Origin: Acidobacteriota bacterium
Lineage (GTDB): Bacteria; Acidobacteriota; Vicinamibacteria; Vicinamibacterales; CAVVIG01
Reading direction: 5' to 3'
DNA: 45,461 nt
Assembly: GCA_025463215.1 (NCBI GenBank)
Contig: JAOBWF010000152.1
Coordinates: 1 to 45,461, forward strand
The stretch's first letter is position 1. Each line of letters opens with the position of its first letter. Both the position numbers and the translations under genes were made by a program. The notes below the pieces were generated by a model, which saw nothing but the letters and a program-made list of their open reading frames with translations, was not told the DNA's origin and did not search any database. Below, piece after piece: positions 9,001 to 17,700 of the stretch.

Positions 9001-11772
9001 GTGGACGACGGCACCGCCGCCAGCGGTGCGGCGTCGGTGACCATCACCACCAAGCAGTCGGCTCACCTCACCCTGCGGCCCGCCGTCGCGGCGTTCGCGA
9101 TCGTGCCCGGCACGAAGCAGCTGACGGTGTCTCTCGATCCCGGCAACGGCAGTGCGGCCACCGACGTCACCGCCGACCCGAAGACCACGTATCAGTGGCT
9201 CGGAACCGGCCTCGTGTCCGGCGCCGGCGGCGTGCCGGACGTCACGTCGATCCTGAACGCCCTGAGCGCGAAGCTCGGCGTGCCGATCGGGCTCGCGCAG
9301 ATCGCCGTCAGTCCGTCTGGCACCCTGACCGTGAATGCACCAGGGCTCCAGGTCGTTCGCTCGCACTACAAGGACGGACCGACCGAGGTCGACTCGGGCT
9401 TCACGGTGGTGCTCGCGGGCATCACGCTCAAGGAAATCACGCTGCGGCCGGAATCGCCGATCACGACCCTCGTGGGCGAGCTCACCGAGTCGCTCGGCAG
9501 CAGCAAGAATCCGCCGCTGATCCTGACCACCGTCGAGAACGGATACATCTCGAAGAACGGCGTCGTGCTGCTCGACGACGTCACCTTCGAGATGCTGGGC
9601 CAGGCCAGGATCAAGTTGGGTGACCTCCTGGACGCGATCAAGCCGCTCGTCAACGGCGCGCTCACCACCGCGCTCGCGGGGGAGACGGGACCGGCGGCGC
9701 CGGTGCTCGCGAAGGCGTTCACCAAGCTGATCGGGCTTGGACTGCAGGCCGCCGGCACGCAGCTCCTCGACCCGCTCGAGTCGACCGACACCGACATCGC
9801 CACGGTGAGCCAGACGGCGCCGTTCAAGGGACTCGCCGAAGGCAAGGCCGCGGGACTCGCCAGCATCAAAGGTACGCTCGATCTGGGCGACCTGGGGAAG
9901 GCGGACGACAGCGTCCTCGTGTGGGTGCTCCCGTCCACCATCACCGCCAAGATCGAGCGGAACGTCACCGGCATCCATCTCTCCGATCCGCCGTCGCCCG
10001 GCCCGTCGGTCCGGACGTTCGTCACTGTCGCGCCGATCGCGAACGCCACGATCCCGCTCACCGGCAAGGCCAAAACGACCGCCGAACTGCTGGACCGTTT
10101 CTTCCCCGACAGCTCGGCCTCGTGGTCGACGTCGATCGACAAGGACTTCACGATCGGCGTGCCGGCGCCGAACCTGCGATTCCACATCAAGGGCACCGCC
10201 ACGTCGACCTGCACCGGACCGGACGCAAGCGGCGAAGCGCAGTGCAACGTCGCCTTCAGCAACCTGAGCCTGGGTTTCTACGCGCCCAACAACCTGCGGC
10301 CGCTGATTGCGAACGACTACGCAATCGGCGACGCGACGATCGCGGCGCTCGGATCTGCGGACACCTTCGACACGCATATCGTCCACCAGCACGTCGGCGG
10401 CGAATCGCCGCTGAGCGCGCATCTGGCGGTCGCCGGCATGGGCAGCGCCGACGATACGAGCGCCCGGATCTATGTCGGCGACGGTCCGCGGCTGACCAAA
10501 GTCCTGGTGGACTGCCTCAAGAAGCGAGCAGGCATCCAGTCCGACTGCGATGATTTGGCACCGGTCTCCCAGCAGACGAATGCCACCGACGTCTTCGGCC
10601 AGGTCGCCACGGTCGAAGCGGGTGCCGACGTCGATTTCCGGGTGACGGTCAGCAACCCGTTCGACACGCCGTTCACGAACGTCCAGGTGACCGACAACGA
10701 ATTCTTCTTTGCGCAAGGCGGCGCCTCCGAGTTGCTGCTGAAGACGGAGGTGCTGCAGGTGGGCACCCTCACCAAGGACAACCCCTACAGCGTCGTGAGG
10801 ACCGTCACGACGCCCGGTCTACAGGGCATTCTGCGCAACGAGGTCAGCGCGCCAGGGTCGCCGTCGGTGAGCGCCACGATTCCGGTGCTGCTGGACCACC
10901 TCGTGTTGAGCCCTTCGGTCGTGCAGGTACTCGCCGTCCCCGCGACTGTAGCGATGACGCTGACGCTCGAGCACACCAACGGCTTCGCCCCTGAGGACGT
11001 GACCTCGGACGTGGAAACGCAATATCTGTGGCTCGGCGGCGGCTTGACGGACGGCGTCGATGGCGTCCCGCTCGTGCAGAGCATGTTCGCCTTCGTCAAC
11101 GCCACTCGAGCGTCTCACGGCCTGCCTCCGTTACCGGTCCAGATCGCCGGAGTTACGGTCGACAACCTCGGCGTGCTGCACGCGACGTCGCCCGGCATCC
11201 AGATCGTGCGCGCGATTCGCGAAAATGTTAGGTCGAACGTCTCCATCGTGTTCGTGAGCTTGCCTCCGCCGATGATCAACGAGTTCGTCGTAGAGCCGCA
11301 AATGGATTGGGACGACAGCGGTCCGGGCGGCGATGGGAAGGCATTCAACGCAGCGCCGGGTTCGAAGACGGCGCCGGACCCCGCGGTCACGCCCGGCGAT
11401 CAGTGGATCGAGATTCTGACCAACACCGGCACGATCGCCGAGCTCGACAAGTGGACGCTCGAATTCACCGACGCTTCAGGCTCGTTGGTCCATCTGATCC
11501 TCGGCCCGACCAATCTGTTCACGACTCCCGGAAGTCCCTACGTCGTGATTGGCAATCCCGGCGGCATCGGTCTGACCAGCGTCGTGCACCTGATCGACAG
11601 CTCCGGCGCCGTTGTCGACACAGTCGATCTTGCAGCGGTGCACGCGCTCGTGGGCCTGAAACTGCTCGGGGCGGCCGACGAGTCTGTGGCGCGCTCACCC
11701 GATGGGTTGAACAGCCATAGCCCCGGTGACTTCATGCGTAAGCCGGCGACGCTCGGAATGAAGAACCCATAA
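1..11772 (+). CDS. Giant modular secreted/surface protein with embedded papain-like cysteine peptidase module (5' partial)
   Basis: The frame is open at base 1, so the true start and any signal peptide lie upstream; the GTG at 16 is only the first possible start codon inside the window. Approximate module order by nucleotide: two 97-residue REJ/PKD-like repeats (49-618); four MBG-like repeats (622-1509); three Ig-like modules (1520-2370); a carboxypeptidase-regulatory-like module (2375-2640); two ZU5-like stretches (about 2760-3100 and 4840-5110); SbsA-like Ig modules (4195-4510, 6360-6640); an AvrRpt2/C39-like cysteine peptidase module (6950-7430) with Cys at 6994, His at 7255 and Asp at 7321; an LVIVD-like beta-propeller (7690-8780); a PKD module (8790-9060); a DUF11-like module (about 10560-10900); and a C-terminal lamin-tail domain (11270-11772). 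Such architectures are extracellular, acting as adhesins, matrix or surface scaffolds. Whether the peptidase module is active is unknown. The next giant gene starts 5 nt after the stop, so the two are probably co-transcribed. Confidence 0.9.
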   Translation, partial: TASADVTITVNPVAPTNRAPVVSAGTNATITLPATASLSGSVIDDGLPAGAAVTSAWSKVSGPGNVTFANAASAVTTATFDQAGPYVVRLTASDSLLSAFADVTITVNPAAPTNQAPMVTAGANATITLPAGVSLNGSITDDGLPIGATITAVWSKVSGPGNVAFTNAAGAVTTATFDQAGPYVLRLTASDSLLSKSADVTITVGQADATIQVNGYSGVYDGKPHTATGSAAGVNGVDLTALLHLGSGFTDVPGGSASWTFDGNAIYKPASGTAAISITQANATIQVAGFNGVFDGAAHGATGSAAGVNGENLSALLHLGSNFTDSPGGLAQWTFDGTSNYKPAAGTVTIAISAVSQPDATIHVTGFSGVYDGNAHEASGSAAGANGENLTSLLHLGATFTNVPGGTVHWTFDGNTIYRASSGDATIAIAAVDATIQVTGFAGVEDGQPHGASGTATGVKGENLAGLLTLGSSFSNPPGGTAHWTFAGNTNYKAASGDVAIALGPASNRLPPVITLAAPKEALPGSQFTVTADASDTVTSVQFQVDQADPAPVSGPPYQRVITVANVASPGTLITVRATGLDALGNTGTASAQIKIVAEPDSTKPTVSLKLPPNAAPGSSIVMTAAAADNVGVDAVSFSVNGTPFASVSHAPYQATYVVPTETAPESVLTFSALAADTAGNRAQADGVVAIVATPNTTPPTVTIAAPPTVLPAATVHVAAEAGAANGVASVAFFVDGTIVGTAFDEPYGAAIVVPAAAAPGSIMHVEARASDRLGLQSSAAANMTVVVAGAGVLTGTVYDDAIGLPVSGAAVTLSGRDSRGVAYAQSTTSDGRGRFVIHATEGEGTLQIEKPGWTRLDRPVTIQPSKALQSVDARLRTAGAASAAIAAVSGGTITAPALDYLDVWRRDIAPSTDTSLGSAALGGPDVEVRVPAGALSVDTALSLTPVSRQGLAGLLPVGWTPIAALDVTPHGTTFSGPVTVKVPNPLTLTAGTLLTIARWDESMSRWRALTTSVVPQHAAVLEAAIDATAQYAWLLADTLPVPPPLPADGALVDGVAASLIPADASAVVDPQPKILFYKPGVKSDVRARVTTTAPLSSGTLARTRILESYQFFSGAELHPDQTLEDLVLYQIPGAGALTLVAGFPVAPSLTFEALSLQKGTITVELRAPGELLQVSAVIGSDGGTVQADSGERLEVAQGTLTAPLPIAIQVLSAAEVGVPPPGGFELIDAVSVSSDSVFASSAALSIARTAQVGDTDIVLVTRLQELAGRTRFVVVAAAKVVGDRIVSDTTVAGGGATFEGLLVPGRYVFLRATSPLAFAAGTIVGIGGGPFPGAMVAADATSALVALSQPAGRYIAAIALGGAALTAIDPVTGDAGSGQANANTPRQLVPLDLALNARPPTVTSVTPANGAPNVSLSTAVVVAFSAPIDPATVTAGNVQLASSTGSVAGTFEFSSGNRLVTFRSAQPLVPNTPYTLNVAAGVKDPFGRALAAAFASTFTSLNTIAPLPPPAGSISASIPGADGATTITVTQGAAGSHDIVLVKNVTKGTLTPISAIDPSVGFSIAVQAAFTDKLQLVIRDASGNQTVVAIPPFRRANADGSVSQAVTTEGGHVDGPAGIGVDVPAGAFPDGVILTLKPVAEADFPIQLTAQQRQFFKFTGGIQIDLGGKIPQVYLNVSLPLSGGETVDDQWIVALASQVGGQPLLQSVDTAHVIDQRIRTSSPPCPGVTGSGVYGFLKADRPMGVVYGRGPVANADALSSAYAQAIIDMQAIALVSVLMPTSSPMTIGGAEGDFLAIQNLSKTFCLPLLGSRLSVTPNRVRIAIAPGDVKAGDLDLAVHDGALNTDAHFFAPFATTFSVDGGDLDVFNGVMTDAFPHSRPMALTATPRTYVSVSVHGTDLQLTDTSIAITDRTSKSSWSSGLQPAPVRDANGLPTALNAFSDVNAILEGAPGDTFEVAITDATGVSRSVALAAVAPYVVGHGNLLLRALPGTIDPTHDEIVAFNARVQAAQQIPVNGVTRVVVQGGTFSEVLLDNASSSAVIVGGGFVHAVQGSLDDQYTLTISYENGTVEQLRFPSFHVTVKTTGGSELKKVNGFVPPRGEPLFIDINVGGPQPQLTIGQGGFSAVDPRAPLTFAFSEPLDPVSVNNHLAVFGVDAQGHLVPVAGSWRVSPDGRSVTFVPTGTLAFGADYRVAFNGVVTVSGLPIPVSSLPVRTFAPRKLGSAFLALPHSTVGVVNAPPPGNVLPINDFKLIRRLPPVNGSDTFVVASSGNQSGFKFHNLDLTAARTPTEAGHTAGGSPRRLTLIENTKSPAINITYDVPLIGQPSKTSCWATAAAMIVAWRDRQPDTSPQDIRDALPQSYWSRYSKGLVPGTQSLFFQTWELAPEPAQSRSVADVKQLLETYGPLFVGTMENLQAHDRVVTGMVGDGTPNGTYLLINDPWDKTLLPQYLQTGIWPENNGGAKYKEKYSDFVAKQEEYARRLFLAFPDAVALCHSDPPLPGRQDACKVLQDPVASAALQPCANGDIVACDYLSQTGLIANTEVLLAHVQQKPPDLLPNSNDTADLPLLGGTGLTPNDPPNTTTILNLLQGCNAHVSLSPLGAPVFAGDLLVASLRSSQGSSIGFYDVTDLAHPCQIGDKPLTRDPESVPPPASGDFSAKGTVKGAGFAGGVAVLQTTKGFAAYVAVSEIGLMAVDVGKNIPAQYPFFRQQEGMYAGDYVDVVAVGGQLLALNNNEGGDPSLDVFDASLAQVSSLGFQLTLGVPGLGNKVHQLRVVRNVPFDRNQNGTLEAGEKADLAFVAGSNGVTIFDVTDLNQMVVLGVVPMPGIQRELAVSGDGKTLLVGGTAGPIIGGLDAFFIVDVSSPTVSALVDQNHDGLDDRIVFNASYATFVGALSLDDDRDLAYVGSDAGVDVWAISKRGSSAFDQAPVADAGPAQAVDKNQTVTLDGSRSADPDGDPLHYSWTQTAGPSVVLAGNGTAHPTFKAPPTEGETLTFELVVDDGTAASGAASVTITTKQSAHLTLRPAVAAFAIVPGTKQLTVSLDPGNGSAATDVTADPKTTYQWLGTGLVSGAGGVPDVTSILNALSAKLGVPIGLAQIAVSPSGTLTVNAPGLQVVRSHYKDGPTEVDSGFTVVLAGITLKEITLRPESPITTLVGELTESLGSSKNPPLILTTVENGYISKNGVVLLDDVTFEMLGQARIKLGDLLDAIKPLVNGALTTALAGETGPAAPVLAKAFTKLIGLGLQAAGTQLLDPLESTDTDIATVSQTAPFKGLAEGKAAGLASIKGTLDLGDLGKADDSVLVWVLPSTITAKIERNVTGIHLSDPPSPGPSVRTFVTVAPIANATIPLTGKAKTTAELLDRFFPDSSASWSTSIDKDFTIGVPAPNLRFHIKGTATSTCTGPDASGEAQCNVAFSNLSLGFYAPNNLRPLIANDYAIGDATIAALGSADTFDTHIVHQHVGGESPLSAHLAVAGMGSADDTSARIYVGDGPRLTKVLVDCLKKRAGIQSDCDDLAPVSQQTNATDVFGQVATVEAGADVDFRVTVSNPFDTPFTNVQVTDNEFFFAQGGASELLLKTEVLQVGTLTKDNPYSVVRTVTTPGLQGILRNEVSAPGSPSVSATIPVLLDHLVLSPSVVQVLAVPATVAMTLTLEHTNGFAPEDVTSDVETQYLWLGGGLTDGVDGVPLVQSMFAFVNATRASHGLPPLPVQIAGVTVDNLGVLHATSPGIQIVRAIRENVRSNVSIVFVSLPPPMINEFVVEPQMDWDDSGPGGDGKAFNAAPGSKTAPDPAVTPGDQWIEILTNTGTIAELDKWTLEFTDASGSLVHLILGPTNLFTTPGSPYVVIGNPGGIGLTSVVHLIDSSGAVVDTVDLAAVHALVGLKLLGAADESVARSPDGLNSHSPGDFMRKPATLGMKNP
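49..618 (+). repeat. Two tandem 97-residue REJ/PKD-like coding repeats
   Basis: Unit 1 runs 49-339 (291 nt) and unit 2 begins at 340. Both start N-[RQ]-A-P and share WSKVSGPGNV, TTATFDQAGPYV and LRLTASDSLLS-type segments. The bases before 49 encode SADVTITVNP, which is also the tail of unit 1, so at least one more copy very probably lies upstream of the window. The near-identity in protein and DNA points to recent tandem duplication. Confidence 0.85.
622..1509 (+). repeat. Four tandem MBG-like coding repeats of about 74 residues
   Basis: Units start at 622, 844, 1075 and 1297, with lengths of 222, 231, 222 and about 213 nt. Each begins [DN]-A-T-I-[QH]-V and contains a GVxDGxxHxAxG segment, a LLxLG segment and PPGG/VPGG followed by W-T-F-x-G-N. 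This resembles the MBG family of bacterial surface-protein repeats; the assignment is by pattern only. Confidence 0.8.
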
Positions 11773-11777
11773 CGAAC

Positions 11778-14700
11778 GTGACGAACACCTGTTCCCGAAC
11801 CGGTCGCACAAGAGTGAGGCGCGCGCTCGAGCGCGGCGCCGTCATGCTGGCGCTCATCGTGTGCGGCGTCGCGTCGGTGCGGCTCGGCGCCGCGCCGGCC
11901 GCCGCGGCCCAGGCGCAGGGACGCTTTGTCGCCAAAGAGGACATTCTCCTCTTCGGCCTCACACTCCACGTCGAGTGCAACCCGAACGAGCTCCCCGACG
12001 CGCAGGGGCAGGTGGTGTGCCAGACCGTCCCCAAGGGCTTCGCGACGGCGGTGCCAACGATGTTCGTGGCGCCGCAGTTGCCGGAGAACATCCCGACGTT
12101 TGGCCCCGACGCGATCATCATGGGCACCCTGCGGGGGCCGAGCTTCCCGACGCCGCTCGAGCTGACGGCAAAACCGAACACGCCGTTCAGCATTCCGGCG
12201 ATGTCCGTCGCCGGCAAACATTCGCTCGACGACATCCGCCTGGTCAGCAACGGCCAGGTGCTGCTGCGCGGCGATCGCGAGAGCGTCATCATCGACGTTA
12301 TCGACAAGCTGCTCGTCACCCAGGTGACCGCGCGGCCGCTGACCGCGGCAGAAGAGCGCGAGAAGGGCCTCGTCTTCGACAAGACGAACTTCCAGGCCTA
12401 CAACTTCTCGGCCGCGTTCGCCATCGGCGACACCAAGGTCCCGGTCAACTTCACCGTGGTGCTGCCCACGCTGCAAGGCGCCGACGATCTGAGCGCCACG
12501 CGGGTCGTGCTGCCCGGGATCGGGTCGGAGCCGGGTCTGCCGAGCCTGCAGACGGTGATTCCAGACAGCCTCAAACAGCTGTCCCTGCAGATCCCGAATC
12601 TGACGATGGTCGGCTTCTCGCTCAAGATTCCGGAGATGGCGGGGCAGAACTTCTTCGTGCCGCCGATTCCCGGCGTGATCGTGATCCCGGGCGACATCGG
12701 GTTTCTGAACCAGTTCTTCAGCGTGATGCTGATGGTCGGCAACGTCGCGCCGGCTGGATCGAACCTGGTGGTCACCGACCTGACCGCCGAAATCGTGCTG
12801 CCGCCGGGCGACGACAATGTCGTCGGTTCGCCCGACGACCCGTTGGCGATGGGCCATACCGAGAAAGGCGACATCTCGCACACGCAGCCAGTGGTGCAGC
12901 CCGGCGCGGACGGCAGGCTCGGCACCGCCGACGACATCAAGACGATCGGGCCGGGCGAGACCGGCAACGCCGAGTACTTGATCGAAGGCCGCCGCGAGGG
13001 CACGCACATCGTCGAAATGCGGCTCTCGGGAACGCTGCTGGGTCTGCCGATCGGACCCGTTCCGGTCACCGGCATCGCCCGCGGCGCGGTCCTCGTGAGA
13101 AATCCGAACTTCACGCTCACGTTCACGCACCCCGAAGTGGTGTCGGCCGGCGAGAAATACTCGCTCGACGTCACCATCACCAACACCAGCGCGTCTCCGG
13201 CCAATCTGGTCAGCCTGAATCTCTACCCGCAGTTCGTCACCGGTGCGACGATCCTCGGCGATCCGACCCGGCAGATCGACAGCATCGCGCCGGGCGACTC
13301 CTCGACGGTGACATTCGAGCTCGTCGCGCGCGTCAGCGGCAAGGTGTTCGCCACGAACCTCTCGTCGGACGACAACGTGGCCGGCCGATTCAAGCTGAAG
13401 ACGTCGGTGGGGGAGCTGGGTGTGCCGCTCTCGCCCGACACGCTGGTGCTGCCGAAAGAGGCCGGCTCGCTCCCGCCGTCGCTGCGCGACGCCGCGCTCG
13501 GACTTTTGGGCAAGGCCTACGCGGTGGCGACCGCGCCTCCTGCCGCGCTGCCGAAAGACGTGAGCCGCTTCTCGAAGAAGCTCGTGTTCGACCACGCGAT
13601 CGAAGTGGCCGAGGCCGGCTTGCGGGTCACCCTGCACGAGCCTACCGGCGACAGCGCGCTGCAGCTGCTGATGGACTTCATGGGCAGCAACGTCAGCCGG
13701 CTGCCGCAGTTGATCCCAACCCCTGAGGACGCCGCCGCGGCGCGTGTCGATTACGCCGCCTTCGACGATCTTCGCCGCCGCTCGGTGCGCGGCGACGTGC
13801 TCGCGCAAGCGGTGGCGTCGCTGCTGCAGCCGAGTCTGGCGAGCGGCGGCGCGGCGGCGTTTCATCTCGACGTGGCGCGGAAGATCTCGTACCGTCCCGG
13901 CCACATCTCGGTGATCGTCGATTCGGGCGCCCAGCCGCTGCCGGTGGCGCTCACGCTGCTCGACGCGCAGGGCCGCCGCCTCGGCGGCGTGGACGCGCAG
14001 GGCAAGTTCGTCAAGCAGATTTCGTTCGGCGACTACCTGCAATTCGCCAACACCAACGGCGCGGCGACGGGCCAGTTGGCGATGCTCTCCGCTCCCGACG
14101 CCGGCGATTTCCGGATCCATCTTGAAAAAACGTCCGCTGCGTCGGCCGACGCGACCTTTACGCTCAGCATCGTGCTGCCCGACGCCGCCGGCAACCTGCG
14201 TCAGCTCCTGTTCGCGAACGTGTCGGCATCGCAGCTGCCGACGTTGTCGGTCGATCCGAACGATCCGTACCGCCTGTCGATCGAGGTGGCCGCGAACGGC
14301 GTGCCGGCAGCCGGCGCACCCGTCGCGCCGGCCTTGACGGCGATCGCCGATCCGCCGCCGTCGATCATCGGCGCGGTTCAACTGGCACAGGCCGACCAGG
14401 TCTGCGTCGATCCGGGCAAGACCCTCGGGCTGTGGGCGCCGGGGCGCGTGATGGCCGTCCTGTTCAGCGAGGAAGTGTCGGCGCAAAGCGTCCAGGACAA
14501 GTTCTCGCCCGACAAGATCACGAATTACGTCGCCGACGGCAACCAGGTCGTCGGCGTCGCCCTTCAGCCGGACCGGCGTATCGTCTTCCTCGGGCTGCGC
14601 GATCCGGTGGGTCCGTACGTGCCGCGCACGCTCACCGTCTCGGACGTCACCGACCTGCGCGGGCAGCCGATCGTATCGGCGCCGATGCCGATCGAATCGA

Positions 14701-17700
14701 CCGTCGACGATGCCGCCGGCGTGGTCTCGGGGCGTGTGCTGCACGCCGACGGCACGCCTGTGCCGTTTGCGAACGTCCGGCTCTTCTATCCGTGCCCCGC
14801 GGGCGAATCCATCGTGTGGATCGGCATCAGCTCGAAGAGCGCGAATGCCAACGGTCAGTACGGCTGGGACTACGTCCTGAGCTCGCCGCGCATCGTTGCG
14901 ATCGATCCCGAGACCGAGGATTCTCGCGATCTGCAATTCCGCATCGGCCACACCGCCCAGCGTTTGAACGTCGACATCGTCATGCTCGGCCGCGGCAGCC
15001 TGCAGGGACGGACGGTCGACGAGGCGGGAAAGCCGCTCAAAGACAGCGCCATCCGCGTATCGAGCTTGACCGACAACAGCGTCTACTCGGCGAAGACCGA
15101 CGCGGCGGGCCATTTTTCGATCGCCCGCGTGCCGGTGGGCCCGATCTTCATCGAGGCGGTGAATCCGGACGCGCAGGCACAGTTTTCCGTCAGCGAGGTC
15201 ATTCCGTTCGCGGGAGCGACGACGACGCGCGAGCTCGTGCTGCTGCGCGCCGACAGTCCGAAGCAGGCGGCCGTCAAGAAAGGCACGCTCAGCGGCCATG
15301 TCGTGCGCACCGACAAGGGCTCGACCGCCGACCTGCCGGTGATCGTGTACTACGAAACCGGCAGTCAGCCCGGCGTCTTCTGTCCGGGATCGGGGGTCGC
15401 CGAATGCGCGGTGGCGCTCGGAAAGGTCGACGCCGACGGCGGGTTCACGTTTGCCGGCGTGCCAGCCGGCGGCCTCCATGTGCGGAGCTTCGATCAGGCC
15501 ACGCTGCAGCAAGGCGACGCCACGACGGCGCTGCCGATCGACGGCACCGCGTCGCTGACGGTCATCCTTCAGGGCGGCCTCGGCAGCGTCAAGGGCGTCG
15601 TCCTGGATCCGGCGGGCAAGCCTGTCCCCGGTGCGCGCGTGGGCGGAGGGCTGAGCCTCGCCGTCACCGACGCCGCCGGGCGGTTTACGCTGACCGACGT
15701 CCCGCTCGGGCTGCGCAGCATCACCGCCGTGAGCGACGCGCTGCAGTCGTCGGCGACGGCGCAAGTCAATCTCGTCCGCGTCGGCGAAGAAGTCCCGCTG
15801 ACGCTCGTGCTCGATTCGGTGGCATCGGTCGCCGGCACCGTCTTCCACGTCGACGGTTCGCCCGCCGCGAACATCTCCGTGTACCTGTTCAAGAGCCTGC
15901 CGTCGGGCGGCGGCATCGCGGTGCTGGGTCCGGCGACGTCGGACCCCAACGGCCACTACCAGATCGCCGCCGTTCCGCTCGGCGACTACAAGCTGTCCGC
16001 CTTCACCAGCGACTTCACCGACGGCAACTTTGCTGACGTCAGCGTCAAGTTCAACAAGCAGGTCGTCAAGGCCGACGTGACGTTCCGCGGCGGCAACGGC
16101 GGGCGCGTCACCGGAACGATCCTCGACACCAACGGGCAGACGCCGCTGAAAGGCCGCGTCAGCATTTCCGGCGATCAGGCGGTCGTCGCCGGCGGGCGTG
16201 TCGCCGTTCGCTTCGAGTACGTCCAGAACTCCCGCATCGTCGACACCGATCTGAGCGGACAATTCTCCCTCGGCGGCATCTGGCCGGGCGCCTTCACGGT
16301 GCGCGCGGCGGGGGTCTTCAGCCCCGATCCAATCAGCCTCGAAGGCGTGATGCCGGTGCCTACGGCGACCGTGCAGATGAACATCCGCCTCGAGCCGACC
16401 AGCCAGCTGCACGGAACGATCTTCCAGAAAAACGGCGTCACGCCCGTGGCCGCGGGCGTGCCCATTCATTACCATTCCACCGGCGTCCAGGTGTTCTGCA
16501 GCGAGCTGTCGTCCGGCGAGAGCTCCTGCATCAGCATCCCGAAGGGCATTCAGGACGCCGATGCGGTCACGCAGGACGATGGGACGTTCCTCTTCGCCAC
16601 GGTGACGGCCGGTCCGTTCACGGTGACGATCGACGAGCCGAGCGGCCACCCGGTGCGTGTCGCGGGAACGGCGCGACCGGGCGAGCGCATGGAAATCTCG
16701 GCGCGCCTGCCGGCGGTTGCCGACGTGATCGTCCGGGTGTTCACGAGCGACCTCAAGCCGGTGCCCGGCGCGAAGGTCGATATCACGCAGCTCGATTTCC
16801 CGTGTCCCCCGAGCGGCGACTGTACGAACCGCAGCAAGAGGAGCTTCGCCGGGGGCACCCAGCCAGGCGAGCAGCCCGGCATCGCGCAGTTCACCGGCGG
16901 CGACGCGGTGATCGAAGGCGCCTTCGTCGTGATGGCGGTCGACGTCAACGGCAACGGCGCCGCGGGTCGCGCTTCCGGCAAGGTGAAGCAGGACGGCAAC
17001 GCCGTCACCGTCGACCTGTTTCTCTACAGCGCGTCCGGGGTTGTCTCGGGCACCGTACGCCGCCCCGACGGACAACCCGCGCCGAACGCCGAGGTGGTCA
17101 TCGCCAACCAGGAGGGACCGCTGACGCTCACGGTGACGGATGCCGCCGGCGCGTTCAGGCAGGAACTGATCCCGATCAACAAGCCGTTTACGATCGAGGC
17201 GTTCGATCCGGTCACCGCCGCGCGGGGCTTCGGCAGCGGCACGATCTTCGTGGCCGGTCAGGAAGTGCCGGTCTTCATCGACGAGGATCCTCTTGCCGTG
17301 GTCACCGGTCATCTCGTGGAGATCGGCACGCTCGCGCCGTTGAAAGGCTGGCAGGTCAGCTTCAGCCAGACGGCGCCGTCCGGACGGCAAGTGAGCTTGC
17401 GAACGATGACCGCCGTTGACGGCAGCTTCTCGTTCCCCGGCGCGGCTGTCGGCCCGTTCGTGCTCTCCGCCGACAAGAAAAATATTCAGGCCACCGCGAC
17501 CGCGAACGGAACGGTCGACCACGGAGGGCAGGCGGTCGACGTCTCGGTCGTGGCCACGATCAGCCGGCCGTCGTTCGGACGGCTGCAGGGCACCGTCTTC
17601 AACGCCGACGGCACCCCGGCGGGCGACGCGCAGGTCGACGTCTGCTTCGGCACCTTGTGTCCCCCGGCGGCGGTGACGGTGACCGCCGATCATGCCTCCG

